Shown here: positions 10,338 to 20,385 of the stretch, one piece after another | How the letters are laid out: the number at the start of each line of letters is the position of its first letter | Position numbering within the stretch: the first letter of the stretch is position 1 | Assembly (NCBI GenBank): GCA_009763385.1 | Contig: CM019823.1 | Location: forward strand, 92,143,104 to 92,207,103 | Source: Coix lacryma-jobi var. lacryma-jobi | Lineage: Eukaryota; Streptophyta; Magnoliopsida; Poales; Poaceae | Direction: 5' to 3' | Length of the DNA stretch: 64,000 bases | Notes under the pieces: generated by a model | The model's database searches: none | Seen by the model: only the letters and a program-made list of their open reading frames with translations | Told to the model about the DNA's origin: nothing | Program-made: the position numbers and the translations under genes

Positions 10338-11532
10338 ATATACATAGCAGTCCTTGGATTTTTAAAATGATATTATGAATATGACACAAGCTACTACGAT
10401 ATCAAGGATGATGTAGTTGAATTGCGTAGAAAGTCCTAGATGGTGATGGTGATGAAGCAATGTACCATGATAAGAGATTAGAATTTAGTGAAGCCGACCG
10501 CAAATTTTATTAGCACACCTTCATAAAAAATACAAGTGATTGTCGCTCTCTCACAATCCTATTTGACTCTCTAGGACTCACAGATTCTTACACTATACAA
10601 GAATCTATTGCAATAAAATCGTCTAGCCTAATCTTCTTGAGCGCTCCTAATTGCTCCGTACAAGGCTTGGATGAGACCCTTGTGCTGGCTTGGTCATGAT
10701 GCCTATTGCCTCTACCCTTGATTTATATAGTCTCCTCTGAGGCCCTCATAGATACAAATAGGAGTCCTACTCCTAGTATACACTCAAGACCTAGTAGAAC
10801 TAGACTCATAGCATACCTCTCTTGAGTCCTATTTCAAGTAGGATTTAAGTCACCATACAACAAATGAGTTGAGCATCATTGTATTTTTGGTGCTTTACGT
10901 TTTTAGGTTCACATAAATCTCACATAAAAATTAAGGGCATATTTGACACTTAAATTGGCGCCTAGCGCAATTCTAAGAGGCCAATGCCAGTTTTGTCTCA
11001 ATCTAAGAAAAACTTTATGAAGCGATATAAAAAATAGTACCATATTGATTTTCCAATAGAATAGGACCACTACAATCATCAAATATATATTTAATACCTT
11101 TTTCCCTAATCCTTTTTTTAATCCTATGTTGTCATTCATCTCTTGATCCGACAGCTCAAGGGTTTGCCGGCTGACCTAGAGCAGCCTACTGATGTCATTG
11201 TCTAACAAGATCTCACTTAGGAGAGAGCTTTGATGGTTCATTTGCTAGTTTATTTAGAAACTAATCGTTTCTTCATCATGCAAGCGCGATTAGTCATCCT
11301 TGCTAGTTTGCTTATAAACATATTTGTTCTTCATTGTAAAAGCATGATATTTATCCCTTGCGTATTTTGGTCTATGGCGACCTGGATGATCTAGCTCTAG
11401 CTAGTGTGTCAACTAGCTGTGTATCCAAGCACCTTAAGTGGATCCATCCTTGTTGTAGGTACAAAATTCAATCGAGGATGGCGACAACATGGACATGTAT
11501 CTAGAGCGATGTTACCGTTATCCCTCCGTCCA
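10338..11532. other. Unassigned noncoding DNA, possible old LTR
   Basis: 10490-10910 reads like the minus strand of an LTR: AAATTTTATTAGCACACCTTC, a TTTATATAG box at about 10723 and a run of GAGTCCTA words. No paired copy, primer site or duplication is visible. The rest shows no gene or repeat structure that I can name. Confidence 0.3.
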
Positions 11533-12044
11533 TCTCTACAGCTAAAAAGACCCGGATGTTATCGTCACCGGACAAGAAATTGGACCGCCCGGCTCCCAAC
11601 TCGCGATGCTCTGACTTCACGCGACTCCAGGTTCTCCACCTCGCGCCCCACATTTGCTGACCTGGCAACCGCCGCCCGCCCTTGCCCTGACGCGCCACCG
11701 AACGGCGCTTGCCTCCGCCCTGCCGTGCCGCCGGGCCACGCTCGCCCTCGCCTGCCGCGCCGCCTTCCGCCCACGACCTCGCCGGCCACACCCGCACGGC
11801 CGCACCCCATACCTCCCCAGACCACTCCGCCTAGCTGCCCACTGCCGAGGCTAGCCGCACGATCTCAGCCGAGCGACACCGAGGCCGTGCCCGCGCCACA
11901 TCCGTCCCCGCCGTCGGTAGCCGTGGCCGCGCCACATCTGCCGCCCCTCGAGCGCCTCCGAGGCCGCGACTGCGCCACCTCCACCGACCGCCGCCGCCGC
12001 CGCCATGCCATCCCCGTCGACCGCCCCTGAGGCCGTCGCTGCGT
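11533..12044 (+). mobile_element. Helitron-like 5' end and GC-rich island
   Basis: Begins TCTCTACAGCTAAAAAGA after a host A, resembling grass Helitron 5' ends, and runs into a GC-rich island (11580-12040) full of CGCC repeats. Helitrons move by a rolling-circle mechanism and often carry gene fragments. The same start word recurs at 12045. No RepHel helicase is encoded. Long open frames in all registers here are a consequence of GC content. Confidence 0.4.
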
Positions 12045-13170
12045 TCTCTACAGCTAAAAAGAACGAGGTGTTATCGCTTCACCCCGTTCCTAATCGTCCG
12101 GTCCTCTCCACCACGCGTCCTCTCCCGGCGACCGAGCGCCGGCTCCGCTCCCCCGACCGACCGCGCCGCCCGGTATTGTCCACCACGCGACCTCAGCCGG
12201 TCGACCGTGCGCTGTCCCCGCTCCCCAGGCGGACCGCGTGCCGGCCCCCGGTGCCCCGGCCGTCGTCGGTCCTTCCCCACGCCGGCCGAGATCCACCCAG
12301 CCGAGGCCCTTCCGCGTCGCCCCGGCCGTTGTCACCCCTTCCCCGCGCCGGCTGAGATCCGCCCTTCCTTGCCCCGGCCGAGGCTCTTCCGCGTCGACCT
12401 GGCCGGCGCGACCTCCACCACGCGACCGAGCGTCGGCGCCCGGTCGGTCGGCTGTCAACGTTGATCTTGAGGTATTCTCCCCTCTCTGCAACGTTTATAC
12501 CCTCTGATGCTACCCGCCAACCCCTTCTCATCACCTCCTGTTGTGCGAAACCGAGCACCCAACCCTTGTATTCCGATCTGATCTAATTGCATGTGTTTAC
12601 AGTATTATATTATGCCTTCTAACTTCGACCCCTTCCAAAGATTATCATGCGTACATGTGCACACCCATGTCCTTTACTGGATCTGCACCTGCAGTTCTAT
12701 GTGCTTTGTATTGAATGTTTTGTGCACCGGAGGTTTCCCAATCAAGAAAAATGCTTAAGTGCTGATTTCAGAACTTTAGGGGCATACTGGTGTTGAAATT
12801 GAAGTTACCAGCATCCAGCAGCAGAACTATCTGATTTGGCCTGTCAAGGAATATCCAGAGGTTCCTCTGTTATGTAATATAGATGTCTTAGGATCCTTGA
12901 TGGCTGGAGTCTTTAGGGTTTAGTTTAATTTGTTTTCCCATCTCTACTCCTGTGTCTGGCAAATTTGTGTTACCAAAACAGAAAACAATAATAGGACAGA
13001 TTTTAATCTCTGGTAAGAATAGGATGAATTTTATAATCCAAAAAACTGATGGCAACAGACTGCCAGGAGAACTTGGGGAGAATCTAGACTTGCTTGTGTC
13101 TTAGGAACTTGTGAAGTTTATCCTCAATTGGAAACATCTAACTGTAAATAAGGAAGAGCATCCTACTCTG
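12045..13170 (+). mobile_element. Helitron-like copy 1 with captured GC-rich sequence
   Basis: Starts TCTCTACAGCTAAAAAGAAC at 12045. GC-rich, exon-like DNA runs to about 12460. It is followed by an AT-rich part sharing phrases with 38100-38320: CCTGTTGTGCGAAAC, GATCTGATCTAATT, CACCCATGTCCT and TTTCCCAATCA. So 12480-12770 and 38105-38320 are diverged copies of one sequence. No 3' hairpin terminus is visible before the tandem duplication at 13171. No coding sequence can be defended. Confidence 0.4.
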
Positions 13171-13478
13171 TTTGGTTGATTCTTATCTAAGCAAGCAGTA
13201 TATATTCATTCATCTAACCAACTAGGACCATTTCAATTAACAAATAAATTTAGCCAAAATAAATATTAATAGGACATGTCTTTTTTTCTCGAACAACACA
13301 GGATTAATAGGACATATCATACCTTTTTTGGTTGATTCTTATCTAAGCAAGCAGTATATATTCATCCATCTAACCAACCAGGACCATTTCAATTAATAAA
13401 TAAATTTAGCCAAAAGAAATATTAATAGGAGATGTCTTTTTTCTCGAACAGCGCAGGATTAATAGGACATATCATACC
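13171..13478 (+). repeat. 156-bp tandem duplication at the gypsy insertion site
   Basis: Two copies beginning TTTGGTTGATTCTTATC start at 13171 and 13327. They share ATTTAGCCAAAA, TTCTCGAACA and GGATTAATAGGACATATC, with scattered base differences. The first copy runs on through ATACC into TTTTTTGG. In the second, ATACC is followed directly by the gypsy LTR at 13479. The duplication therefore predates or accompanies the insertion and lies in noncoding DNA. Confidence 0.9.
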
Positions 13479-14286
13479 TGTTGACGTCGGAAGTTATCCG
13501 AATCACACACCAGGAGGGCTAGAACGCCCGATGAGGTTGTAGATCAACCTGAGACAGCGAAGACCCTGGCTAAACCAGCGAAGACCGATCTAGAGACCGG
13601 TCTAGGTTGATCTAGGGTTTTAGAGCCTCGTGTTGGTAACTCTAGAACTCCTCCCGGGAAGACCTGTCGGGGAGAAGCACGTAGAGGTTATTCTAGGACC
13701 AGCAGGGCCGCCTAGAACGCCGTCGAATCTCGCCGGAAGACGCGCCGAACAACAGAATAGACGGAAAAAAGGGGTAAAAGGGATAGTAGATTGGTTTGAT
13801 CGATTGGTGTTGGATACTTCAATCGGCCATGATCCTCTCATATATAGAGAGGGGGTTGGTCTTATCCCAATAGGAAACATCTTCAGATACGATCTCCAAG
13901 TTTCCTATCCGGACTCTATCAAAATATAGAATCCGATCCGAACATAATAAGGTAACCCTGATCTCGCCAATCCTTAGATTGACCAGATCCATTTAAATGG
14001 ACCTTATTGACCCATATTGATCAACAAAATGTCCTTTACAAAAGAATGACCCACATATTAACGCCAGGCCCAATATTTATAACAACTATAAGGCCTCCTA
14101 CAAGCATCACCTGGTCGGACATAGCAGGACTGGTCGGTAGTCTAAATAACCAGGCTCATTCAGCCATGACCAGGCCCACTTAGAAAATCCGACCTTTAAA
14201 TATTAAAAGACAAATTCGGTTCTAATTTATAGGCCGAATACTTCTTCTAAATTCATTCTTATCGGTGACACTTTTGAGTGTCAACA
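13479..14286 (-). repeat. 3' LTR of the Tat-like gypsy element
   Basis: Plus-strand limits are TGTTGACGTCGG and GAGTGTCAACA. On the minus strand it begins TGTTGACACTC and then forms a palindrome, TGACACTCAAAAGTGTCA. A TATATA box is at about 13838. It pairs with 31854-32660. ORF-like stretches inside it are shadows. Confidence 0.95.
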
Positions 14287-14298
14287 TATGCCCCCCTG
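14287..14298 (-). promoter_or_regulatory. Polypurine tract of the Tat-like gypsy element
   Basis: The minus strand reads AGGGGGGCATA directly before the LTR start TGTTGACAC. It is the expected primer for plus-strand DNA synthesis. Confidence 0.85.
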
Positions 14299-14435
14299 TT
14301 TTTAGGTGATCCTTGGTAGAGCCTAAAAACAAACCGAATGGCAACGATGTCCAACTCAACGGTTACTCGGTAAAATATCCAGACTATTTTTGTTCTAAGG
14401 GCGATACATGTATCGGCCACTGCTTGGAAAGCACT

Positions 14436-15763
14436 TCAGGCTTCTTGCCAAACACTTGGAAAGTATTTTTTCAAATACCTCCCGTTTATTGCTCTTGGGA
14501 GACTTTCACCTTGTAACGTCTCTAGCATATATGCATTCCCAAATATCACTTTGATCACTTTATAAGGACCTTCCCAACTCGGTGACCACTTGCCAAACTT
14601 ATTGCTTCTCGATCCAAGCGGTAATATAGTTTTCCATACCAATTCTCCCACTTGGAACGATTTACTTCTCACCTTCTTGTTGTAAGCTCTGGCAACCCGG
14701 GCTTTGTCTTTCTCCATCTCCTTAAGAACTTTTAATCTTTTATCATTTACTTCATCAATGTTGTCCATCATGGCATCATGATACATAACAACAGTCAAAT
14801 CATTCTGTTTAGCTAGTCTATATGCATCCAGATTCACCTCAACGGGTAACACTGCTTCCTGTCCATACACCAGTTCGAAAGGAGTGACTTTCGTGGCGCC
14901 ATGTCTTCACACACAATGAGCCCATAAAGCTTCGGACAAAACCTCATGCCACCTCCTTGGGTTGTCCTCAATCTTCTTTTTGATAAGCTTGATCAAAGTT
15001 TTGTTACTAGACTCAGCTTGGCCATTAGCTTGAGCATAGTATTGAGATGAATTGAGCATCTTTATCTTATATAATTCGGCAAAATCTCGTACCTCTTTAG
15101 AGATAAAAGATGTTCCTTGATCTATAGTCAATGTCTGTGGTATACCAAATCTATGTATAATATGCTCAGTAATAAACTCAATTACCTCCTTATGTGTCAT
15201 TTCAAAGGCACCGTTTCCGTCCACTTAGTGAAGTAATCTGTAGCGACCAACACAAAACGATGTCCTTTTGAAGACGGGGGATGAGTCTGGCCAATGAAGT
15301 CTAGCCCCCAACCACGATAAGGCCACGGTTTGATAATAGGATGAAGCATAGCAGCGGGCGCAAGTTGTATGTTTCCAAACCGTTGACACTCTTCGCATCC
15401 TTTGTAGTAACGAAAACAATCGGCTATCATTGTGTGCCAATAGAACCCAGCTCTTCGCAACAGCCACTTCATCTTTGGCACCGATTGATGCGTACCACAA
15501 ATACCTTCATGAACTTCTCCCATAACCACCTTTGCTTGATCAGATCCCAAACACTTAAGTAACAAGTCTTCGGCAGTCCTTCGGTACAGTTCATCATTGT
15601 GTAGTACATATCTAAATGCACTCCGCCGAACACTTTGGTCAACCTTAGCACTGGGATCATTGAGATATTTTATCAAGGGAGTTCTCCAATCTTCCAGATC
15701 AGTCCCACTTTCATTAGAACTTGATTCGGACCGATTTAGAGTTTTTTCAGACAAATTAATCAT
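14436..15763 (-). pseudogene. Gypsy integrase (Tat-like), fragmented
   Basis: Three minus-strand pieces cover integrase. 15763-15197 carries the zinc-binding region (HEGICGTHQS, then CEECQRFGN) and the first catalytic Asp in WGLDFIG. 15224-14907 carries the second Asp in TIDQGTSF and the catalytic Glu in NGQAESSNK. 14870-14436 carries the C-terminal part (MYGQEAVLPVEV, KVRSKSFQVGELVW, WEGPYKVIKV). The first two pieces are in different frames, overlapping at 15197-15224. A stop follows WAHCV at 14907. The catalytic triad is preserved although the reading frame is not. The end WQEA is close to the purine tract, as expected for the last domain of a gypsy Pol. Confidence 0.85.
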
Positions 15764-15817
15764 TCCATGATCGACTAGGTCGATCGGACGAATTAACTGA
15801 CTTGACTCATAAAAAAC

Positions 15818-17091
15818 CTAGTTGGCCACAGCGTTTACCCGATCACGCTTAAGATGCATCTGGTCGCTGATGCAAGGTGACCGAACTGGTTTTAAAACAA
15901 ACTGGTCGGCCATGTGAGCCGACAAAATTCCTGCATTCTGTTGCATCGGCTTTATGTGAAAATTGCGTCTACTGATACTATAGTCGGATGCTTGTTGAGC
16001 TAACATGTTAGCTTTATGATTTTCGTGCCTCGGTATATACCGAATCCGGAATTCAGTGAAATGAGTAATGATATCAAGGCACATGTCAAGGTAAACATTC
16101 AACGATCCCTCTAAGCATTGAAACTCACCAGCAAAAATTCTACTTGTACCGAAGCCACTTGTTGTACTATTAACAGGGAATCGCCATAAGCTTCAACATG
16201 TCTGACCTCCATGGAACGTAAAAATTCTAAGCCAAATAGCAGAGCTTCGGTATATACCGAATCCACTTGTTGTACTATTAACAGGGAATCGCCATATGCT
16301 TCAACATGTCTGACCTCCATGGAACGTAAAAATTCTAAGCCGAATAGCAGAGCTTCATATTCGGCTTGATTATTGGTGCAAAAATAATCTAATTGGCTTA
16401 ACATTTCGAATTCTGCGCCACTAGGAGAAATGATGATCACACCAACTCCTTGACCTTCTTTACAAGCTGATCCATCAAAATAAAGTTTCCATGGAGTAAA
16501 AGTAAGATAACCGATTTCATCCATTAAACTAATACCATGTTCAACAATGAAATCAATAAGAACTTGACCCTTCAAAGTCTTTAATGGTTCGTATGTCAAG
16601 TCAAACTCAATCAATGCATACGCCCATTTGCCAACCCTTCCTCTAAGGATAGGCCGATATAACATGTGCTTAATTACATTGGCCTGGCACGCAACAACAC
16701 ATGTACTAGATAGTAAATAGTGTCTCATTTTAACACAAGCATAGTACAGGGATAAGCATAATTTTTCGATATGGACATACCTTGTCTCGGGATCAAGAAG
16801 ACGTCGCCCAATATAAGCAATTACGTACTCTTTGCCTTTATCTTCTTGTGTCAAAACAGCCCCAATAACCTTTTCTTCGGCGGCGGCATATAATCTGAAG
16901 GGAACTCCTCTCTTAGGTGCCCGAAGAACCGGTGGAAATGACAAATATTCCTTTATCTTTTCAAACGCCTCTTGTTGTTCTGCCCCCCAAGTGAACTCAG
17001 TCTCGTTCTTCAGCTTTAATATCGGGGTAAAAGGAATAATTTTCCCGGACAAGTTTGCAATAAATCTCCTCAAGTAGTTCACTTCTCCCAA
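15818..17091 (-). pseudogene. RNase H plus second (archaeal-type) RNase H, with internal duplication
   Basis: 17091-16111 begins with the RT thumb or tether (VNYLRRFIANLSGKI). A first RNase H follows, reading FRLYAAAEEKVIGAVLTQE, where the usual first Asp is absent. The second RNase H contains KLYFDGSACKEGQGVGVI, NNQAEYEALLFGLEF and EAYGDSLLIVQQV, i.e. Asp, Glu and Asp. Two RNase H domains, the first degenerate, are known for the Tat lineage. A 108-bp in-frame tandem duplication (16156-16371) repeats the EALLFGLEFLRSMEV segment. 16102-15818 holds the rest (FRIRYIPRHENHKANMLAQQA). A stop at 17092-17097 separates this from RT, in a place where a Gln codon would fit. Confidence 0.85.
16156..16371 (-). 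repeat. 108-bp in-frame tandem duplication in the second RNase H
   Basis: On the plus strand CACTTGTTGTACTATTAACA starts at 16156 and again at 16264. The copies differ by few bases (CATAAGC/CATATGC, GCCAAAT/GCCGAAT). The unit is 36 codons and keeps the frame, so the catalytic Glu-to-Asp segment is present about one and a half times. Confidence 0.9.
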
Positions 17092-17097
17092 GAACTT

Positions 17098-17476
17098 CTA
17101 CAAGTCCTTCTTGCATGTAGGCGCTTGAACTTTCTTGATCTTTTCTATCCTTTTAGGATCAATCTCTATGCCTTTGTCGTGAATGATGAACCCCAAAAAC
17201 TTCCCAGCCGATACACCAAAAGCGCATTTTAGTGGGTTCATCTTCAAACCATAGCGGCGCATTCTCTCAAACGCTAAACGCAAATCGGCCAGATGAGACA
17301 CATGGGAAGCCGATTTGATCACAATATCATCAATATATACTTCCATGACTATCCCAATCAAATCATGAAAGATCAGATTCATAGCGCGTTGATAGGTAGC
17401 GTCTGCGTTCTTTAATCCGAATGTCATCACGACCCATTCGAAGAGACCAACAAACCCAAGACAAATAAAGGCCGTT
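17098..17476 (-). pseudogene. Gypsy RT, C-terminal half
   Basis: Minus-strand continuation of RT beyond the SIRE insertion. It reads KTAFICLGFVGLFEWVVMTFGLKNA and then the intact active-site box VYIDDIVIKS at about 17330. NPLKCAFGVSAGKFLGFIIH and a tether follow. It ends at a stop next to 17098. Its N-terminal half is at 27062-27758, and the two halves meet at the CCGTT target duplication. Active-site Asp residues are kept on both sides. Confidence 0.9.
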
Positions 17477-18297
17477 TGAAAGGTCCTAGTTTGGTTTTGA
17501 TAATTGAGTGACAACTTAGGTGGACTAATATGTGTTTGAAGTGAATTACACAGGTGATTAGTCCATAGGTGATCATGTGTGAGCAACATATGCCATAGAG
17601 GTGAAATGGCTTGGAAGATGTTGCAAGGCTCACACATGTGATGAAGGAGCTTAATGCACATGACACATGACACGTGGTCATGTGGCCAAGATGGTGAAGA
17701 TCAAGGCAAGACTTGGCTTGATGGACCGGTTGCGAAGGTGAAGGGCAAGTTGGAGGCTTTGAAGCCGTTGGTACCGAGTGTCGGGAGGCTTAAGCAAGAC
17801 TTGGCGCCGAGGGACCGAAGCGATGGTGAAGAGCAAGTGATGTCAAGATCAATGGACCATGGAGGCCATATGATGATATGAAGTGGACCATATCATTTGA
17901 TGAAGAGGTTGGTGCATGTGTTGCATCAACACCGAAGAAGATGAAATGGAATGCGCAAGGCAAAGGTATATTTGTAGGGCATTTCATTTCACCGGTCATA
18001 GGTGTGTAGAGAAGATTATGACCGGATTTAGGATAGATGGCCGTACTATTAAGAGGAGCAAACTTGTTTGCATATCGGTCATCTAGTGCCACTTGAGCGA
18101 TCTAACTTTGCGATGCTGCTAGGATCGAGTGGCGTAATGAGTGAAAGAGAAAATCCTTTGAAAATGATTGTGAAAATGCTAACACACATGCACATGTTGT
18201 TGTACACTTGGTGGTGTTGGCACATTTGCAAAGGAGAAGTTGTTGGAGTTGATTTGGATCAACACAGAGAAGAAAAGGGAGTTTTCTGAGTGTGGTT

Positions 18298-19012
18298 GGT
18301 AGTACCGCCCAGGGGGTCGGTAGTACCGCCCAAGGGTGCTGCGTGCAACCTTCTCTGTGTTGAGTCTGAAGTGGCCTAGCGGTTGTACCGCCATAGGGTC
18401 GGTTCTACCGACCAGAGGGTCGGTGGTATCGTGGTCCTGAAGGGTTTTTGCAGGCTCTCTGTGTTGAGCTGAGTTTGGCCTGCCGGTAGTACCGCCATAG
18501 GGTCCGTACTACCGACCTTTCGAGGTTTCGAGGTATGAGGAGTTTGGAAGCTCTCTGGTAGCGGCCAGATTTGGCCTGCCGGTAGTACCGCCATAAGGGC
18601 CGGTACTACCGACCTTTGTTATCTCCGAGGCCTGGAGTTCTGGGAGCTCTCTATGTAGTCCCAGTTTGGCCTATCGGTAGTACCGCCATAGGGCCAATAC
18701 TACCGACCATCGGTGGTACCGAGGTCAGAAGGGAGTTTGGTGCTCTCTGTGTAGATCCAATGTTGGCCTGTCGGTAGTACCGCCATAGGGCCGGTACTAC
18801 CGACCGTTAGAAGTTCCGAAGGTGAAGGTGTTCAGGGCTCTCTGTGTAGTCCCCAGTTTGGCCTGTCGGTAGTACCGCGATAGGGCCGGTACTACCAACC
18901 GTCGGTGGTACCGACCAAGAGTTAGTTGTTCATTTGGTCAACGCGCCATGTGTAACGGCTAGATCTGACATTGTCGGTACTACCGCCTAGGGGGTCGGTA
19001 CTACCGACCAAA
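18298..19012 (+). repeat. Array of CGGTAGTACCG-type palindromic words
   Basis: Units of roughly 90-110 bp recur. Each contains the pair GGTAGTACCGCCATAGGG and GGTACTACCGACC around a spacer with GGAGCTCTCT or GGGCTCTCTG. The words are palindromic or near-palindromic and inverted relative to each other, so each unit can fold on itself. The array ends about 40 bp before the TATA box. The 3' LTR copy (25029-25740) differs by unit-internal insertions and deletions, so this is the fastest-changing part of the LTR. Confidence 0.9.
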
Positions 19013-19027
19013 GCGCAGAAAAGGGGA

Positions 19028-19062
19028 AACGGCTAGTTGGCCGCTCCCCTCTATAAATAGGG
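19028..19062 (+). promoter_or_regulatory. LTR core promoter of the gag-only SIRE element
   Basis: AACGGCTAGTTGG is followed 12 bp later by CCCCTCTATAAATAGGG. A further TAACGGCTAG lies upstream at about 18953. The same AACGGCTAG doublet precedes the TATATATA box of the solo LTR at 36844-36897, which supports a promoter role. Confidence 0.7.
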
Positions 19063-19265
19063 ATGGAGGACGGCTATGAGCTGACTGCTGAGCATCCTAG
19101 GGACTTGGTGTCCATAGTTGGGTTGTGCTTGTGAGCCCTCTAACGCACATATGCTTTAGTGCTTATCCGATTGTGTGAGAGAGCGATCCTAGTGCGTTGC
19201 TTTGAGAGATAGCATCGAGTGGCACTAGGTGTTCGAGTTGCAAGCCGGTGGTGCTTATTACTCTT

Positions 19266-19281
19266 GGAGGTTGCCACCTCC
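19266..19281 (+). promoter_or_regulatory. Conserved hairpin in the transcribed LTR part
   Basis: GGAGGT TGCC ACCTCC is a perfect 6-bp stem followed by TAGACGGCTTGG. The solo LTR has GGAGG TGAAG CCTCC followed by TAGACGGCTAGG at 37122. The stem and flank are kept and the loop differs. The 3' LTR copy is at about 25993-26008. Downstream of TATA, so it would be in the RNA leader. Confidence 0.5.
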
Positions 19282-19829
19282 TAGACGGCTTGGTGCGTGT
19301 CTTCGTCGTGAAGCCCGCGTGAAGATTGTGCGTGGCTCTAGAGAAGCTTTGTGAGGGGCATTGTGCTCGCCCCGCGGGAGATCGCGAAGAGCAACTCTAG
19401 TGGAGAAGAGGCGTGAAGAGTGCCAAGTGGTCCGGCCGGGTCGAAAGCTAGAGCTCTTGGTGAGCACTCCATCGTGGAGAGAGTGACTTAGGGTCACCAC
19501 TAGCAAGAGGATCGGCGGAATCCTTGGGCTTGCTTCAACGGGGACTAGCTTGGTGGCAACCAAGTGAACCTCGGGATAAAATCTTATGTCCCCGTCTCTT
19601 GTTTCTCTTATTGTTCTTTGGTCCTTGCATATTACGTTTGTTTGTGTTCTTCGTGTTCTTCCTCCCTCCTTCAGTCTATATTAGGTTGGGAAGACTCGAT
19701 CTACCTTTTGGCAAGGAATCAAGACGTGAGGAAGCTACAATCATCATCTACAACATCTAGGGAAGTGGGGTAATTGCTAGATCTGAGATTGCATCTCATC
19801 CCCTTCGATTTCGCGGCTTCCTGCAGGTG

Positions 19830-19905
19830 CTCGGTAGTACCGGCTTGGAAGCCCGGTAGTACCGGCATCGGTAGTACCGGCCCTACAGCTCGGTAGTACC
19901 GACTG
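19830..19905 (+). repeat. Second CGGTAGTACCG array near the LTR end
   Basis: Four copies of CGGTAGTACCG occur within 76 bp, downstream of the TATA box and therefore in the transcribed part. The same word dominates the upstream array. The 3' LTR copy lies at about 26555-26632. Confidence 0.9.
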
Positions 19906-20337
19906 CCTGCTGTTTGCACTAGCTTGTATTGCAATATTTATTCTTGTGCTACTGTTTAGTTGCTTAGTTTGTGTAGCTAAGTTGAGCTCTCTAATTTGGC
20001 TTGGGTAGCCTTGTTATTGAGCATTGCTAGTGAGCTTAGGCTTTGTGCTTTGCTTGCTAGATTGCATAGGAGCTACCCCGTGCTTGAAGTACTAGTTGCA
20101 TAGGCTTGTGTGACCTTGCTTCTAGAATTGGTTAGGTGAGCTCTAGCTAGCCCGACACCTTATTTGCATTGATTAGGATCTTTTGTAAGGTGTCATAGAG
20201 TATAGGTAGAGGGGTGTAGTCTTGGCTAGACCGATAGTTTTAATTCCACATTTGTTTCGGTTAGCCGCTCCGATTAAGTTTAATTTTAAAAAGGACTATT
20301 CACCCCCCCCTCTAGTCCGCCATTTCAACCTTTCAAG

Positions 20338-20352
20338 TGGTATCGGAGCAAG
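20338..20352 (+). promoter_or_regulatory. Primer-binding site of the gag-only SIRE element
   Basis: TGGTATCGGAGCAAG begins two bases after the 5' LTR. It matches the usual initiator-Met tRNA site TGGTATCAGAGC with one change (A to G). The same site in unchanged form occurs in element B at 57668. Confidence 0.9.
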
Positions 20353-20385
20353 GTCTCTCATTTGTGGTCTTCACCGACCCGAGAG

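Larger units (their letters stand above)
17477..20335 (+). repeat. 5' LTR of the gag-only SIRE element
   Basis: 2,859 bp, from TGAAAGGTCC to CAACCTTTCA, matching 24210-27061 closely. It carries an array of CGGTAGTACCG and CGGTACTACCG words (18298-19010) upstream of the TATA box CTATAAATAG at 19051. A GGAGGTTGCCACCTCC hairpin lies at 19266-19281. A second short array of the same word is at 19830-19905, near the end. Confidence 0.95.

Noticed and set aside
11404..12507. Several overlapping open frames of 60-208 codons in both strands
   Set aside because: All frames are open together because of GC-rich codon-poor sequence. No domain, no splice pattern and Pro/Arg/Ala-only composition.
13620..13929. 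Plus and minus open frames within gypsy LTRs (also 32005-32223 and 50558-50818)
   Set aside because: The same frames recur in each LTR copy and reflect LTR sequence, not genes.
18298..19012. CRISPR-like regular repeats
   Set aside because: Regularly spaced palindromic words, but they lie inside a plant LTR, appear in both LTR copies, have related spacers and have no cas genes nearby.
20338..20352. tRNA gene
   Set aside because: Only the short complement of a tRNA 3' end is present. It is a primer-binding site next to an LTR, as are 7263-7280, 31828-31846 and 57668-57682.
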